A stretch of 27,427 bases of DNA from contig JBNGIQ010009359.1 in the NCBI GenBank assembly GCA_049999765.1, positions 274,139 through 301,565 on the forward strand, read 5' to 3'. Below the pieces are notes generated by a model. It saw only the letters and a program-made list of their open reading frames with translations. It was not told the origin of the DNA and did no database searches. A program made the position numbers and the translations under genes. The DNA is from Phaeoceros laevis (lineage: Eukaryota; Anthocerotophyta; Anthocerotopsida; Notothyladales). Below are positions 10,007 through 19,941 of this stretch, one piece after another. The stretch's first letter is position 1. Each line of letters opens with the position of its first letter.

Positions 10007-11622
10007 CTAATCGACTTCCAGAATGATCTTCATCGTTTCATACACAAAATAGCTCAAAGCAGCGGATGGAAGGACCTGGATGAAACATACCACCGGGAGT
10101 CAGCCTACACGGCAGCAATACAACTGAGAAGGAGAAACAGAAGTACAAGGCCGTAGACGTCATGGTGTTACCTGCACGGTGCTAGGTAAAAGACCAGCGT
10201 ACAAGCCACCTACTCCACCTTTTTGTACAATTGCACCTACTGTTCCTACAACGCTAAGCTTTGTTGCAGCCTCCTGCATCTGCATTTGTCGACGTACTAC
10301 CTCAAAAGGATATGTCACCGTCTCAGCACATGCCCCTGCTATGGCTCCAAACAACAGCGTTCTCACTGGCCCGATCTCCAGAGTTGCCATTGCATCTTGA
10401 CCTCTTTTCAGTAACCTTGCTTTTTCTCTTTCGAGTCGCTCCTTCGTTTCCTGTTGGCCTTTGGATGACTTCAAGTAGTTCGACTTCAAAATGTCATACA
10501 CTCCATAGAAGACAGCACCTGCTGGGCCCATGCTTACAACTGCTGGTAGCAAACCTTTATACAGAGACGTAAAGCCCTCAGTTTGGACCAAATGCTTCGC
10601 ACATCCAATGATGCCACCCAGCCTTTCACCTCCTGGAGCCACAAGTCTCGTGCGTATCTACAAGGACCGAAGTGCATTACACAAAAGAGGCTGGCAAGGC
10701 ACGTCAAAGCACAAGTAGCTTAGTTGATTTCACCCGTGGCCAAAGCCATCAGTCATGAGCTTGTCTTTTGTGATAAGCAGACAAAACAATGAGCTGAATT
10801 CACATGGCTGAAAGAGTACGAAGTGCTAGAAAGCTATTATGAACTAGCTACCCATGCTTCCAAACGGCAAAGCTAATGGCAAGACCAGTAAAGGAACGTA
10901 TGATACATACAGTATCCATAGGAAAGCACAACACGGTAGCTGTGATGCCAGCTGCTGCGCCTGCCGAGAATCTCTCCACATTTGACAACTCCTCTTTGCC
11001 CATTAGCAGCAGCCATTGCTTTCTATAAACGTCATAAGCAAAAAAATTGATGGACTTGAAAGGTGCAGTTCTGATCAGGTTGATGACGTTGCCTCTCCAA
11101 AAACCTCTTAAGCCCTCCACACACATAATATCTTGTACTGTGTCAAATACATTCTTGGTGGCCCCACGTAAAATATACTCGAGCTTGAGCCGCTCCAGAG
11201 GAGCAACAACAGTTCTGCAAAGCAGCAGTAAGTGACCAACACCAGACGCAAAGCTAGGCACCGGCAGGACTGAACCCTCAGAAGCAAAAAACTTCAACCA
11301 CACCAGGGGAGACACTGAGATGCTGCTGTTTTAACCAGCATAGAACTAAACAACCGGCTATCTGCTTTTCAAGCAGACATTCTCTCAACGTTATGTATAC
11401 GGTTTCATGAAACGGAAGCAATCAGAAATAGCTGAAAACTAATTTCAAGCCCAACCTGGAAACTACCGCCGACATGGCACCGGCAAACAGGTGCTGCGAT
11501 GTCTTCAAAGCTTTCTTTTGCCTGATTTGCCTAAGACCGCGTTCAGTCCTCGATTCCTCCTTATGGACATCATGCGGAGAAGCTTCTGGTGCAGTGGACA
11601 CAGTCATGCGGTACTTCCTCAT
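10007..11622 (-). CDS. BTL3-like: Mitochondrial adenine nucleotide transporter, BTL3-like (mitochondrial carrier family)
   Basis: A mitochondrial carrier family protein that would exchange adenine nucleotides across an organelle inner membrane. Exons on the minus strand are 11622-11456, 11214-10911, 10657-10172 and 10075-10007 (TAG), with GT-AG junctions and consistent phases, giving 341 residues. All three carrier repeats carry the Px[DE]xx[KR] signature: PLERLK at 61-66, PMDTIR at 154-159 and PFEVVR at 274-279. The stretches KLEYILRG, RTAPFKSINFFAYD, GAVFYGVYDILKS and the C-terminus VLPSAALSYFVYE are those of plant BTL proteins. Arabidopsis BTL3 is longer at the N-terminus; here ATG 11622 is used, but a strong acceptor (ttttctctctcctttgaag, exon from 11653) lies just upstream and opens into the same frame, so a further 5' exon with a targeting sequence may be missing. 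No disabling change is visible. Confidence 0.88.
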
Positions 11623-11841
11623 ATTCAGAACACCTTGCCAGAAACGCCCGCATCTTCAAAGGAGAGAGAAAACGGTGAATAAACAAAAATGCAGGCTCGC
11701 TCCCATTGCAGTGGTACCGAGATGACATTGCAGCGAAGAACCAAGTCAGCCAGGGCCAGAACGCCAGAACCAAGTCACTGTAGAAAAATCATATCTACAG
11801 GCAGTCCATATGAATTGCGGTTGTCCGAGTGATCTTGTACC

Positions 11842-11958
11842 TGATTGCGCAAGCCTTTCCCTCTTCTCCGCAATCACACGGCAACTATATCCCACGCAGT
11901 CATGGGAGGAACATCCAGCATTGACACAAACCGTATGACATTTTTCTGTCGGCTCCAC
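11842..11958 (-). pseudogene. SYF2 exon 1 fragment, inverted relative to intact SYF2
   Basis: On the minus strand the frame reads VEPTEKCHTVCVNAG, then SHDCVGYSCRVIAEKRERLA. It aligns with the N-terminus of the SYF2 gene at 14864-14980 (VEMTDKVHPACVNAG, HECVEYCFRIIAEKREALA) at roughly 65% of residues and about 75% of bases by eye. The key H and C residues are mostly kept. It lies about 220 bp upstream of the BTL3-like start on the same strand. Nothing of SYF2 exons 2-4 follows, so it is a broken partial copy. Confidence 0.8.
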
Positions 11959-11959
11959 C

Positions 11960-12799
11960 GACCTCATGAACTGACAGACGCTGCCCCTGTTTACGGAGGA
12001 CATTATGCGAGCCTAAACACCAGACCGGCACAAATGTCGGAAGCTTCCAACCGTCTATGTCGCACTAGGTGCAGCAAAGGATGTATTCTGAGTACTTTCC
12101 AACCGCACGTAGACATGGAGTAGTCGACCAGCCACAGTATGCTTTAATCCGATGACACCTAAACCCTATACCCTGCTTGGACACCTTTCCTCCATCGTGG
12201 CACGTTCCCATGGCCTCTCTCAGGCTTACAGATGCCTCCCGACCAGGAGGAGGTTACCAGCAGGAACCGATGCGGCCACTGGACGCAATGCTCGAGGACG
12301 GCTTCTACCAGCCTGGAGTAAGTGCTTCTCAGGCACGAAGTTATGTAAGCTTAATCTCTCTCCAACTCCCTGTTCCAGTCGCAGTGACTACGGAGTCTGC
12401 TATTGGTCACAAAGGCCCGCTAGGACTGTTGAGACGGGAAGCCGAAGTGGTGACTTCTGCATGCAAGGTGGTGAGAGTAAGATCCGCTTCTGTAGGCAAC
12501 TTCAAGGAGCTCTCTTACAGGTAGGGGTAGGAGGCCGCGAGGAATGGCTCACCGGGGCCTGGTTAAAATATGTGCTGTCGTCTTGATTCTGTTCACCGGG
12601 GTGACATTCTATCTGAGACTGACAATGGAGTGTAGCGCTTTTCGGAAGAACAGGTAGCTGATCGTGATGGATCTTGTCTCTCGTCTTTGGATGCTTGATG
12701 CCCTTCCGCATTACCCAGAGTAGAAATGTTGGATTCCCAGACAAAAACTGTCGCCTTTCTTTTTACAGTGGAAGTTGATGTAGGTTTCCCCTTCTGCAG
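11960..12799. other. No recognised gene; possible 5' exons of the coiled-coil gene
   Basis: A plus-strand frame at 12177-12524 includes MASLRLTDASRPGGGYQQEP and a splice-donor-like CTGGA|GTAAGT near 12315, but I know no homologue. It could be upstream coding sequence of the gene beginning at 12800. The evidence is weak. Confidence 0.25.
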
Positions 12800-13330
12800 T
12801 GCTCATTTTGAGCGTGTCTACAATGAAGCACAAGATGAGGTAGCTGAGTGGAGGAGAAAATATGATGCTGAGTATGCGAGGGCAGAAGAATGCAACACAA
12901 ATGTGAGCGAGATGGACGAACTGTGGGACTCCGAAGGACTTCAAAGCTGATATTCTTTTTCTTGAAAACTGACCACGTGCCCTGTGGTCACTTGTAGATA
13001 AGAAGGGATCTTCAGCAAAAAACTGAGGAGCTGAATGTTGCACTTGCTCAGCTGGCCTCCGCAGAGAAGGTGTGTTTCTTCGGCTGACTGCCAATGCATG
13101 CCCAATGGTTGGTTATCTTCGTGAACTTCTTTGAAATTTTCAGGACAACCAAGAGCATGTGGATGAGATCCTTAAGCTAAATGCTGATCTGACTCAAGCA
13201 AGAGAAGGTCAGGTCAAAGGGGTAGACACAGTGTAAGTGCATGAATTATGCAGAGCTCACAAAGCCACACGACTGCTCTCTTTCGAGGACCACTGATCAA
13301 CTGTCACGCCTATGCAGGACGCATGAAGAG
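12800..13330 (+). CDS. Exons of a coiled-coil protein (partial; perhaps GBP-like C-terminal region)
   Basis: Four exons fit GT-AG rules and matching phases: 12800-12902, 12998-13069, 13144-13232 and a 13-nt microexon 13318-13330. They encode FERVYNEAQDEVAEWRRKYD and ARAEECNTN, then IRRDLQQKTEELNVALAQLA, then DNQEHVDEILKLNADLTQAR, then VTHEE. The composition (E, K, Q, A with spaced leucines) indicates a long coiled coil. The EVAEW(R/K)RKYD motif recalls the C-terminal coiled coil of plant guanylate-binding-type GTPases, which is a tentative memory match. Neither a 5' start nor a 3' end was found, and no GTPase domain is visible in the window. The next gene on the opposite strand ends at 13599, so this is probably a truncated gene or remnant, although the visible exons carry no stop codon. 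Confidence 0.5.
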
Positions 13331-13598
13331 GTAAGCCAACACGAGGAACTTCACCGAGAGGACCGGTGACTGCATACAGTACTCCTGGCTTGCTAGTACT
13401 GCTTTGAGTTGTCATTATTCCCTTAATATGTATAGTACTGGGCTGGTGCTAAGAAATTGCTCCACCTCTAAGAATTGCTCCAACTGGAGCCTTTATCACA
13501 TAAATAGTGTAAAGAGTTCAGAATACCGAAAAGCTGAACCCCTTTCATGTCTGGCGCGTAACATCACTTCCACGGGACAGCCTGATTACTACTAGCAA

Positions 13599-14443
13599 CT
13601 ACAGCGCGACCTTGAACTTGCTTGCTTGATTTGATCGCAGAGTTTGGCCATCTGATTGTACATAAGGTGGTATGTACGAGGCGACGATAACGAAGGCCAT
13701 GAAGAGGGTGAACTGCAAAGATGGACGAGAAGACACGGTTGTTACAGAAGCAGAAGAAGGGAAAGGAAAAACAAATGTGGAGGTGGGGCATACCAGCAGA
13801 GGAAGTGTCAAGAAGCTCCAGACAGGCCACAGCGCGACAGCGAATCTGCAATACGTCCCCGTGCAAGGATCAGGTTTTGGAAACTGCCAGCAAAACCAAA
13901 AAACTCCTGCAGTGTGTGGGCAAAGAGCGTACAGGGAAGTGGCCAGAAGACCAACAACAGTGGCAATAGGAATGGCTGCTGGGGCAACTACTTCCCAATT
14001 AGCAGAGGACTTGAGAACGTGGCGCAGCCAGATTGCCAAATAGAGGAAAATCCCGGTGTTGATGGCCAGGCATACCAAAGCCAGATTGAAAGGGAGCCTG
14101 TAGGGCATCAAGAACGCAACAACGAGTTAGGAGCTTGGGGTCAGAAATCGTCACTGTCCAGGTGTTCAGCTGGCACGATTTCATGTGTCTTCGAACGGCA
14201 TTACCTCCGAATTCGGCGGTCATTAAAAATGAGAGCCAAGAAGTTGGTGCGGGAGTCCCCGTAGAAGAGGATGAAGAGAGCGGCCGCCAGCCACAGAATG
14301 TTTTCTGCAAAGGTGCGCCATTTCAAAGTGGCAGTCTGCGAGGCAGGTTGGGCAGTGTCTATGTCTATGCCAGACTCTGCATCCTCCTCATCAATGGCGC
14401 TCGGGGCATTAAGCCGCTGCCGGACGCTCCCAGACGCTGCCAT
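13599..14443 (-). CDS. TMEM128-like: TMEM128-like four-transmembrane protein
   Basis: Exons on the minus strand are 14443-14205, 14097-13933, 13845-13794 and 13712-13599 (TAG). GT-AG junctions and phases agree and give 189 residues, near the 165 of human TMEM128. Start ATG 14443 sits in a good context (gtcatggATGGC). The N-terminus to about 45 is acidic and cytosolic-looking. Predicted membrane segments are about 48-62, 85-104, 119-141 and 143-168. The motif ALWPVWSFLTLPLL at 139-152 corresponds to the ALWxVWSF block of the TMEM128 family and is formed only when the second intron is removed, which supports the model. The role of this family is poorly known; an endomembrane location is inferred. 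The gene is divergent from SYF2, with starts about 400 bp apart. Confidence 0.78.
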
Positions 14444-14850
14444 CCATGACACCTTGAAAGGAAATCTGACCTGGCTGGTCTAATCCTCTAATTAGGGTAG
14501 GGCTGAAGTTGAAGTTGGCACATGAAAAGTGTCATTTCTCTAATCTCCTTCTGAGAATACTTCTCGGCATCACTCTATGCATTTGATCTGCTGGTAAGGG
14601 CGACGTCTGAAACTGTTGGTGACTTGTTAGCGCTAGCTCTTCCAGAGCCACCTTCAGGTCTGCTTGCCGCCCACAGCTAGCGGCACCATAGCTCAGTCCG
14701 CGCCAGCCCTTGTTGAAGCAGTTCCGGTGCAGCCAGACCTGGCGTGAGTGCTGCTGCTGGTCGGATGGTTGGATAGAGCCCCGCAGGACTCGCCTGCCAC
14801 AGCTGGACCACAGGGATTTCTGGCGCTCCTGAGAGACTTGGCTTCACACC
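14444..14850. promoter_or_regulatory. Divergent intergenic region between TMEM128-like and SYF2
   Basis: 407 bp separate the two start codons, so both promoters and 5' UTRs must fit here. I see no clear TATA box. Bases 14771-14836 match a block in the leader of the A20/AN1 gene (22796-22861). A shared bidirectional promoter is an inference from spacing. Confidence 0.5.
14771..14836 (+). repeat. Leader block shared with A20/AN1 gene (copy 1)
   Basis: ggatagagcc(c/g)cgcaggact and the following cgcctgcc(a/c)cagc(t/g)ggaccacaggga match 22796-22861 at about 85% over 66 bp by eye. This copy ends 14 bp before the SYF2 ATG, in the same orientation relative to its gene as copy 2. Confidence 0.85.
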
Positions 14851-16195
14851 ATGGAAACTGTGGAGATGACAGACAAAGTGCATCCGGCTTGCGTGAATGC
14901 TGGAAACCCGTTCCATGAATGTGTGGAGTATTGCTTCCGTATCATCGCGGAAAAGAGGGAGGCACTCGCACAATCCGATGACGGAGACAGGGTGCCACAA
15001 CCTTCTGGTGGAGCTGAATCACCAGTAACTGAATTCACGGCAAGGCAAGAGGAACCAGAGAGCAAAGAAGCCAAGGATGTTGGTGAAGATGGCAGGGATA
15101 GTGAAGCTTATGCAAAAATGTCTGATCGGCAGAAAAAGTTTTTTGACCTGCGTCTGAAATTGGTAAGGGCAGGACTGTTCTGAAATCGAAGTTGGGTTCA
15201 GGAAGCATCTGTCGGTTTTCTAACTAGGTTTTGCATGAGGGCATCCTTTTCTGTTTATCACAGGCTGAGAGCATCCTTTTTCTAATTCTGATATTTGCCT
15301 CTCGTTCGCAGAATGCTGCACGTAAGGCCAACCAAGGTGCTATTGTTGCAGAAAGGAAAAGAGAAGAAGCACCCCAGGAAACTCGAGGTATATCTAAGCA
15401 GAAGTGGTTTGAGGAAAAGCAAAAGCGAATAGGGAAGGAATTGAGTTCCAACGGATTGGACATGAAACAAGCATACATGCTAGAAACTCAAGAAAGGGCA
15501 GAAGAGAAGTATAAGAAGTGGGACACGAAACCAGCAGCTTTTGGATGGGATGGTAAGTTAAGGCAGTCAGTGACTGATTCTCACCTTCTGAAATGCTATT
15601 GATGAGACAGTTCTGGTGTTCTCAGGAGCTGTGAACTCATTGTTCTATTGGTGCAGTGTTCAATCAGCGCTCTCTGTACAGGGCGTACAAGAAACGCACT
15701 AATGGCATTCCCTACACCATGGATGACTACACGAAAGCAAAGGATGCTGACCCGGACTTTTACCGAGATGGATCAAGTCTTCAGTATGGGAAGGTGCGAT
15801 TTGTTGTTGGTGTGTATCTGTGCAGTCCTGTTTTAGAGGTTGCATCCTGAAGTCTTGATGTACTGTGGTGTTAAAATCTTATGGCAGTAACAGTTGCAGT
15901 AGCTGCAATCGGTGCAGCAATCGTAGTTTCCTGCAGGGTATCTGAGTGCTTGTCTTTTGGTTTCTAGGCTCCAGACATTCCGCAGGAGAACGTGGATAGA
16001 ATGGTTGCAGAGCTATCGCAAAGGGATCAAAGCCGCAAGGATTTCAGCAGGCGCCGCAAGTTTCATGAAGAGAAGGATATTGACTCCATCAATGATAGAA
16101 ATGAGCACTTCAACAGGAAGATTGAAAGAGCATTTGGCAAGTACACAGTTGAGATCAAGAACAACCTGGAACGGGGTACAGCTCTTCCAGACTAG
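14851..16195 (+). CDS. SYF2: Pre-mRNA-splicing factor SYF2
   Basis: SYF2 is a nuclear spliceosome-associated protein of the NineTeen-complex group that acts in activation and catalysis. Exons 14851-15162, 15312-15552, 15657-15793 and 15968-16195 join with GT-AG introns (104-174 bp) to give 305 residues, in the usual range. The plant-type N-terminus has HPxCxNxxNPxHxCxxYC (H11, C14, N16, N19, H22, C24, C28). After an acidic linker the SYF2 core runs from about residue 90 to the end, with RQKKFFDLRLKL, GISKQKWFEEKQKRIG, GLDMKQAYMLETQE and SRRRKFHEEKDIDSINDRNE. It ends with GKYTVEIKNNLERGTALPD, the conserved terminus. A second in-frame ATG at codon 6 is an alternative start. It looks intact, while pieces of its exons 1 and 4 recur nearby (11842-11958, 17780-17905). 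Confidence 0.95.
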
Positions 16196-16789
16196 ATTAG
16201 ACTTGTGCCAGAATCCTGGAGAATTTGACAGGCACCGAATGGCAAGTGGAACATTTTGGGCTATTCATTTGGTTGCGAAGAGTTCACGGTACCGTATGCC
16301 AAGGCTAGTTAACTCTCAGCATGGTCACTCACGTTGCAGCTTCCTTCCACTTTGGGGCAATGCATTCAGGTCCAGATCATTTGTACAGAACAGCGTCGTC
16401 TTTACTCCTTGAGAATTATTGTTTATGCTAGTCAGCTTTGATGAATCCTCAGTTCTGCGCCCGTGAACTCATCCATGAGGCCTTCAATTGCTGGTCTTTT
16501 AATTGTCCCAGCGGGTGTCCTAATGCCCTCCCGACTTAACACTCCTGTCAACCTGCCGGTAGTAGCAAAAGAGCACAAATGCAGTCGCGTTTTCAAGTCC
16601 CAATTCGGCAGCCTTGCAGGAGTAAGACGTAGAGTTGCACTCGAGATCAATGTCACCTCTTCTGAGGCGGAGTGAGCCTTCACTGCGTCCCAGCAATGGC
16701 AAGCTCCCACATTTTGCATCCAGGTACTAGCAACATCTTACACGTGATAGTCCTGATTTGTCCGTGCATGAAGTTTGTTTTTCCAGATG
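16196..16789. other. SYF2 3' region and intergenic sequence
   Basis: No gene is recognised. It probably includes the SYF2 3' UTR, but no AATAAA is visible. Confidence 0.4.
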
Positions 16790-17740
16790 GGGAGAGACCC
16801 ACTGCATATCGAATGTCCTCAGCTGGTCGTCACTTGGGAGCACATGTTAGCTGCTCTCGCATCTGCAGTCCCCTTAGAGGTGCATTTTACAGAGGATCTC
16901 GGTCTCGGCAGATGGCTTACTGTCAAAGTGGGTATGATCAAACACGTTGCTGACCAACCAGGCCATTTGCATGTATTCTTTTCATGAAAGGCTGGAGGAG
17001 GCAAGCCATGTTCTCACCAAGGTGGCTGCCCTAGCCCATGCTGGGCTTCTATCACTTTGCAGCATGCCAGACATGAACAGCCAGTGCAGGCTTTGGGACC
17101 CTACCGACAGGTGCGACAGTCCACTGTAAGGACAGACAATCGTAAATGCAGCTGTTGTGGTTTCTGGTGCACGTTGCAGATATGCAGACAGCTGGGTGAA
17201 GCCTGAAAAAGTTCGTTGGCAGCTGCCTTGTGGACATGTACGCAGAATGCCGGATGTTGGACGATGCTTGAACCAGCGTTTGACACAAGATGTGGTATGC
17301 CCCAGCATGGTTTGGTTGAGAAGCCCTTGCTGTTTATGAACGTATGCAACAGCAGGGCAGCATTCCAATGATCCAAGTTACCTTTCTGCCGCCAGTAAGA
17401 ATGTGCCAGTCGTGGAGGCTTACATCCGGGAAATGCATGATGCAGAGATCTGTTTGTTGTGAGCACCCCCAGCACCATAATCAGCAGGTACGGGAAGTGT
17501 GGGGCTGTTATAGATGCAGAGAATGTGTTCGTGGCTTGTCCCAGCGTGATGTGGTGTTATGGGGCATCTACCCAAAGGGACTAAGCAGAAATCATGCTTG
17601 CAACAGTTTTGTGCTGTCCTGAAGCTCTGTAGGCGTGCTAACCCCGTCGCTGTATGGGTGCAGGTGATCGATCAGAAGTGAAGAAATGGCAGCAGAGCTG
17701 CATAAATTCAACCGGAATGTCGGAAGAGCTGTTGGTAGGT
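16790..17740 (+). pseudogene. Decayed PPR (pentatricopeptide repeat) gene, PLS type
   Basis: PPR proteins bind organellar RNA, and PLS types usually serve C-to-U editing. Remnants appear in three frames. Near 16947-17010 there is a motif like MYSFHERLEEASHVLTK. Near 17210-17270 the bases read FVGSCLVDMYAECRMLDDA, a canonical PPR motif. Near 17330-17390 there is YERMQQQGSIP and VTFLP, and near 17486-17560 SRYGKCGAVIDAENVFV. Near 17664-17715 VIDQKSEEMAAELHKF resembles the E+/DYW-proximal consensus. Every repeat is separated from the next by frameshifts or stops, and there is no intact start. Few motifs survive compared with functional PPR genes, so this is a pseudogene. Confidence 0.75.
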
Positions 17741-17779
17741 GAGTCCAGCTCTTCCAGATTAGTTTACACATGGCCAAAG

Positions 17780-17905
17780 GATCAGTGACTTGAATGAACG
17801 TACCAACAGGAAGATTTGAACGAGCTTCTGGCAAGTGCACAGAATGACCGTTCCAACAGGAAGTTCTTTCTGGTATTGAAGAACAAGGTGAAGAAATCCG
17901 TTCAT
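17780..17905 (+). pseudogene. SYF2 exon 4 fragment with internal 50-bp duplication
   Basis: Bases from about 17781 (atcagtgac, aatgaacg, ccaacaggaagatt, gaacgagc, ggcaagtgcacag) follow SYF2 exon 4 at about 16088-16150 (atcaatgat, aatgagca, tcaacaggaagatt, gaaagagc, ggcaagtacacag). A second start of the unit, aatgaccgttccaacaggaa, occurs 50 bp later, and gaagaacaag then recalls atcaagaacaac of the parent. Frameshifts break the frame. The match is by eye and moderate. Confidence 0.6.
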
Positions 17906-18980
17906 ATCTACCACATGGAGAAGCTAAGAAGGTGACATGTCTGTCCTCTCGTGTATGGGCTCAGCAACAGAGCGAAGCAGGCTACGGACTGCAGTACTGG
18001 AACACAACAAGTGAAGAAAAGACCACACGTAGCCTACAGCAGCAGCATTTCATTACCTTTGTGTTGCTGGACCAAACGTTAACCTTGACAGAGTCCCTTT
18101 TCAGGCACATACAGCTGGAAACGTCCCGTCGTTAATGGTGCAGGGAGCGAGTACGTGACAGCAGCCCCCACCAGCACCATAAGTCGGGCTCACTGCGCGT
18201 GGCACCGTCCGGTTCCTCTGCTTTTCGTGCAGCGCGGACTGCCGTTGGGTGCTGGAAGGACAGGACAGCACGCGATCACGAGCATGGGCAGTCAACAAAT
18301 GTTACGGCACCACCACTGTAACTACAGGCCGTAACACCAGCCTACTTCCCAACCACACAAGAACCAATTCCGTCTATACATCAGTCGATCAGTCGACCGT
18401 AAAGCCTACGTGACCGTCCGCCGTCCGGCGCCCGGCGCATGCAGCCACAGGTGATGCCACATGCTCATGAACCATGGAAGGAGGGAGGGAGGAAGGAGGT
18501 TTCACAATGACCGCCGACCGCCCGGCCCGGCCCGGCCCATTTCTGACATGACAAACTGCTGGCTGGAATCCGAGTAGGAGAGATGGTGGAATCTGCCTTC
18601 TTATCGTCACTGTGTGCTAATTTCATCATGCGGGGCCTGCCTCTCAGCATGCTGACAAAACAGGCGGGGACTCCAGCAAGGCAACGCAAAAGGCAAGGAG
18701 GCAAGGGCCAGGCAAGTACCGACGTAGAATGTCTCTGTTGCGATTTGTGGGCCGTTTTGACCGTTTCCGTTGCTCCCCCCGTTCCTTCTTCGGACTACTT
18801 GCACCGCTGCTTGCGTGGCCCGTCCACGTATCACCCCTCCTTTGCCTCCACGTATGCAGAATCTGGAATCTGGCTGGCGCGATATGTACTCTTACGGTAT
18901 CTGGTCGCGACGAGCTCGTATCAGCTTATCAGCCCACCATTGGCTGATAGGTGATAGAGGCTCTGGACCCTGGTCCAACC

Positions 18981-19002
18981 AATCAATCAATCAATCAATC
19001 AA
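18981..19002. repeat. (AATC)n microsatellite
   Basis: Five tandem AATC units followed by AA. Confidence 0.95.
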
Positions 19003-19868
19003 CGAACCAACGCAGAAGCTGTTGCAGCCCTTTCCTTGCCTTTCCGTGTAGGATAGGAACAAAAAGTGGGCGGCGACTGGTAGGAAAGTAAGTGATGCCA
19101 CTCTTTGCTTCATAAGCTCTGATTTGCCACTGATTCTCCTCTCATGGCTTGATTGGCAAACCGGCAAGCCAGCAGCCTTTGTTTGCGTTGCAAGGAAAAC
19201 CGAGTCCAGGCGCCGCTTTTGATGCCCCAAAAGTCCCATGCGTCGCAGGCTCTGCACGTTCAGCACAGGTACTATCCTCTGACACCCATTTTTTCGTTTC
19301 GCCGGAAACCACCCTGTGTGTGCCTATGATGCACTTCGCTGCAATGCCTGCCTGCTACACATGCACCTCGGCCTGGGGTCGCTTTCATGAAACAATGCCT
19401 GGCTACCTCCTTTATTTTCATACTGCGTGCGTTGTTTATCACGGCACCCTTGTTCCCGTTCTGAGTTGTTAGTCTGATTTTGAATCAATTCAAGGACGGA
19501 AGTAATAACCACCTAATCAGCGTGGCGTGGTGTGGTGTTTTGCTGGAATCATAAATCGGAGTCCCACCTAATCATCGAAAGGTAGGTGGGAGCGGGGGGC
19601 CTGTTGGAGTCTTGGCCCTCGGAATCTGGTGTCAGTTGGCCCTTCAGCCCCGGGCAGGCCGCGGGGGCCGGGCCAGCGGACCAACACAAGCAGCAAGCGC
19701 CGCGCCCAACTTCTTATTATTGCCCTCCTCCGCCCACTTATTGTTGTTATTATGAAATTCATAGACTACTGATGAGGTTGTCTTTCGGGGAATATGTACA
19801 GGCGTACGGCCCATCGGGAGGGGACTTGTCCGGCTGGGCTGGCTGGCTCGGCCTCTCCTTCCTGCCAC

Positions 19869-19941
19869 GGGCAGCGGGCAGCGGGCAGTACGGGTGCTGC
19901 CCGCCAGCGCATCTGCAGTGCCTGCCCGTTGCCCGCTGCCC
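19869..19941. repeat. GC-rich inverted repeat built of CGGGCAG units
   Basis: Three head-to-tail gggcagc units (19869-19888) face three ctgcccg units (19922-19941) as a 20-bp stem with one mismatch and a 33-nt loop. Confidence 0.85.

Noticed and set aside
13656-14264. 202-residue plus-strand open frame
   Set aside because: It is antisense to TMEM128-like exons and crosses their introns; the minus-strand model has splice sites, membrane segments and family motifs.
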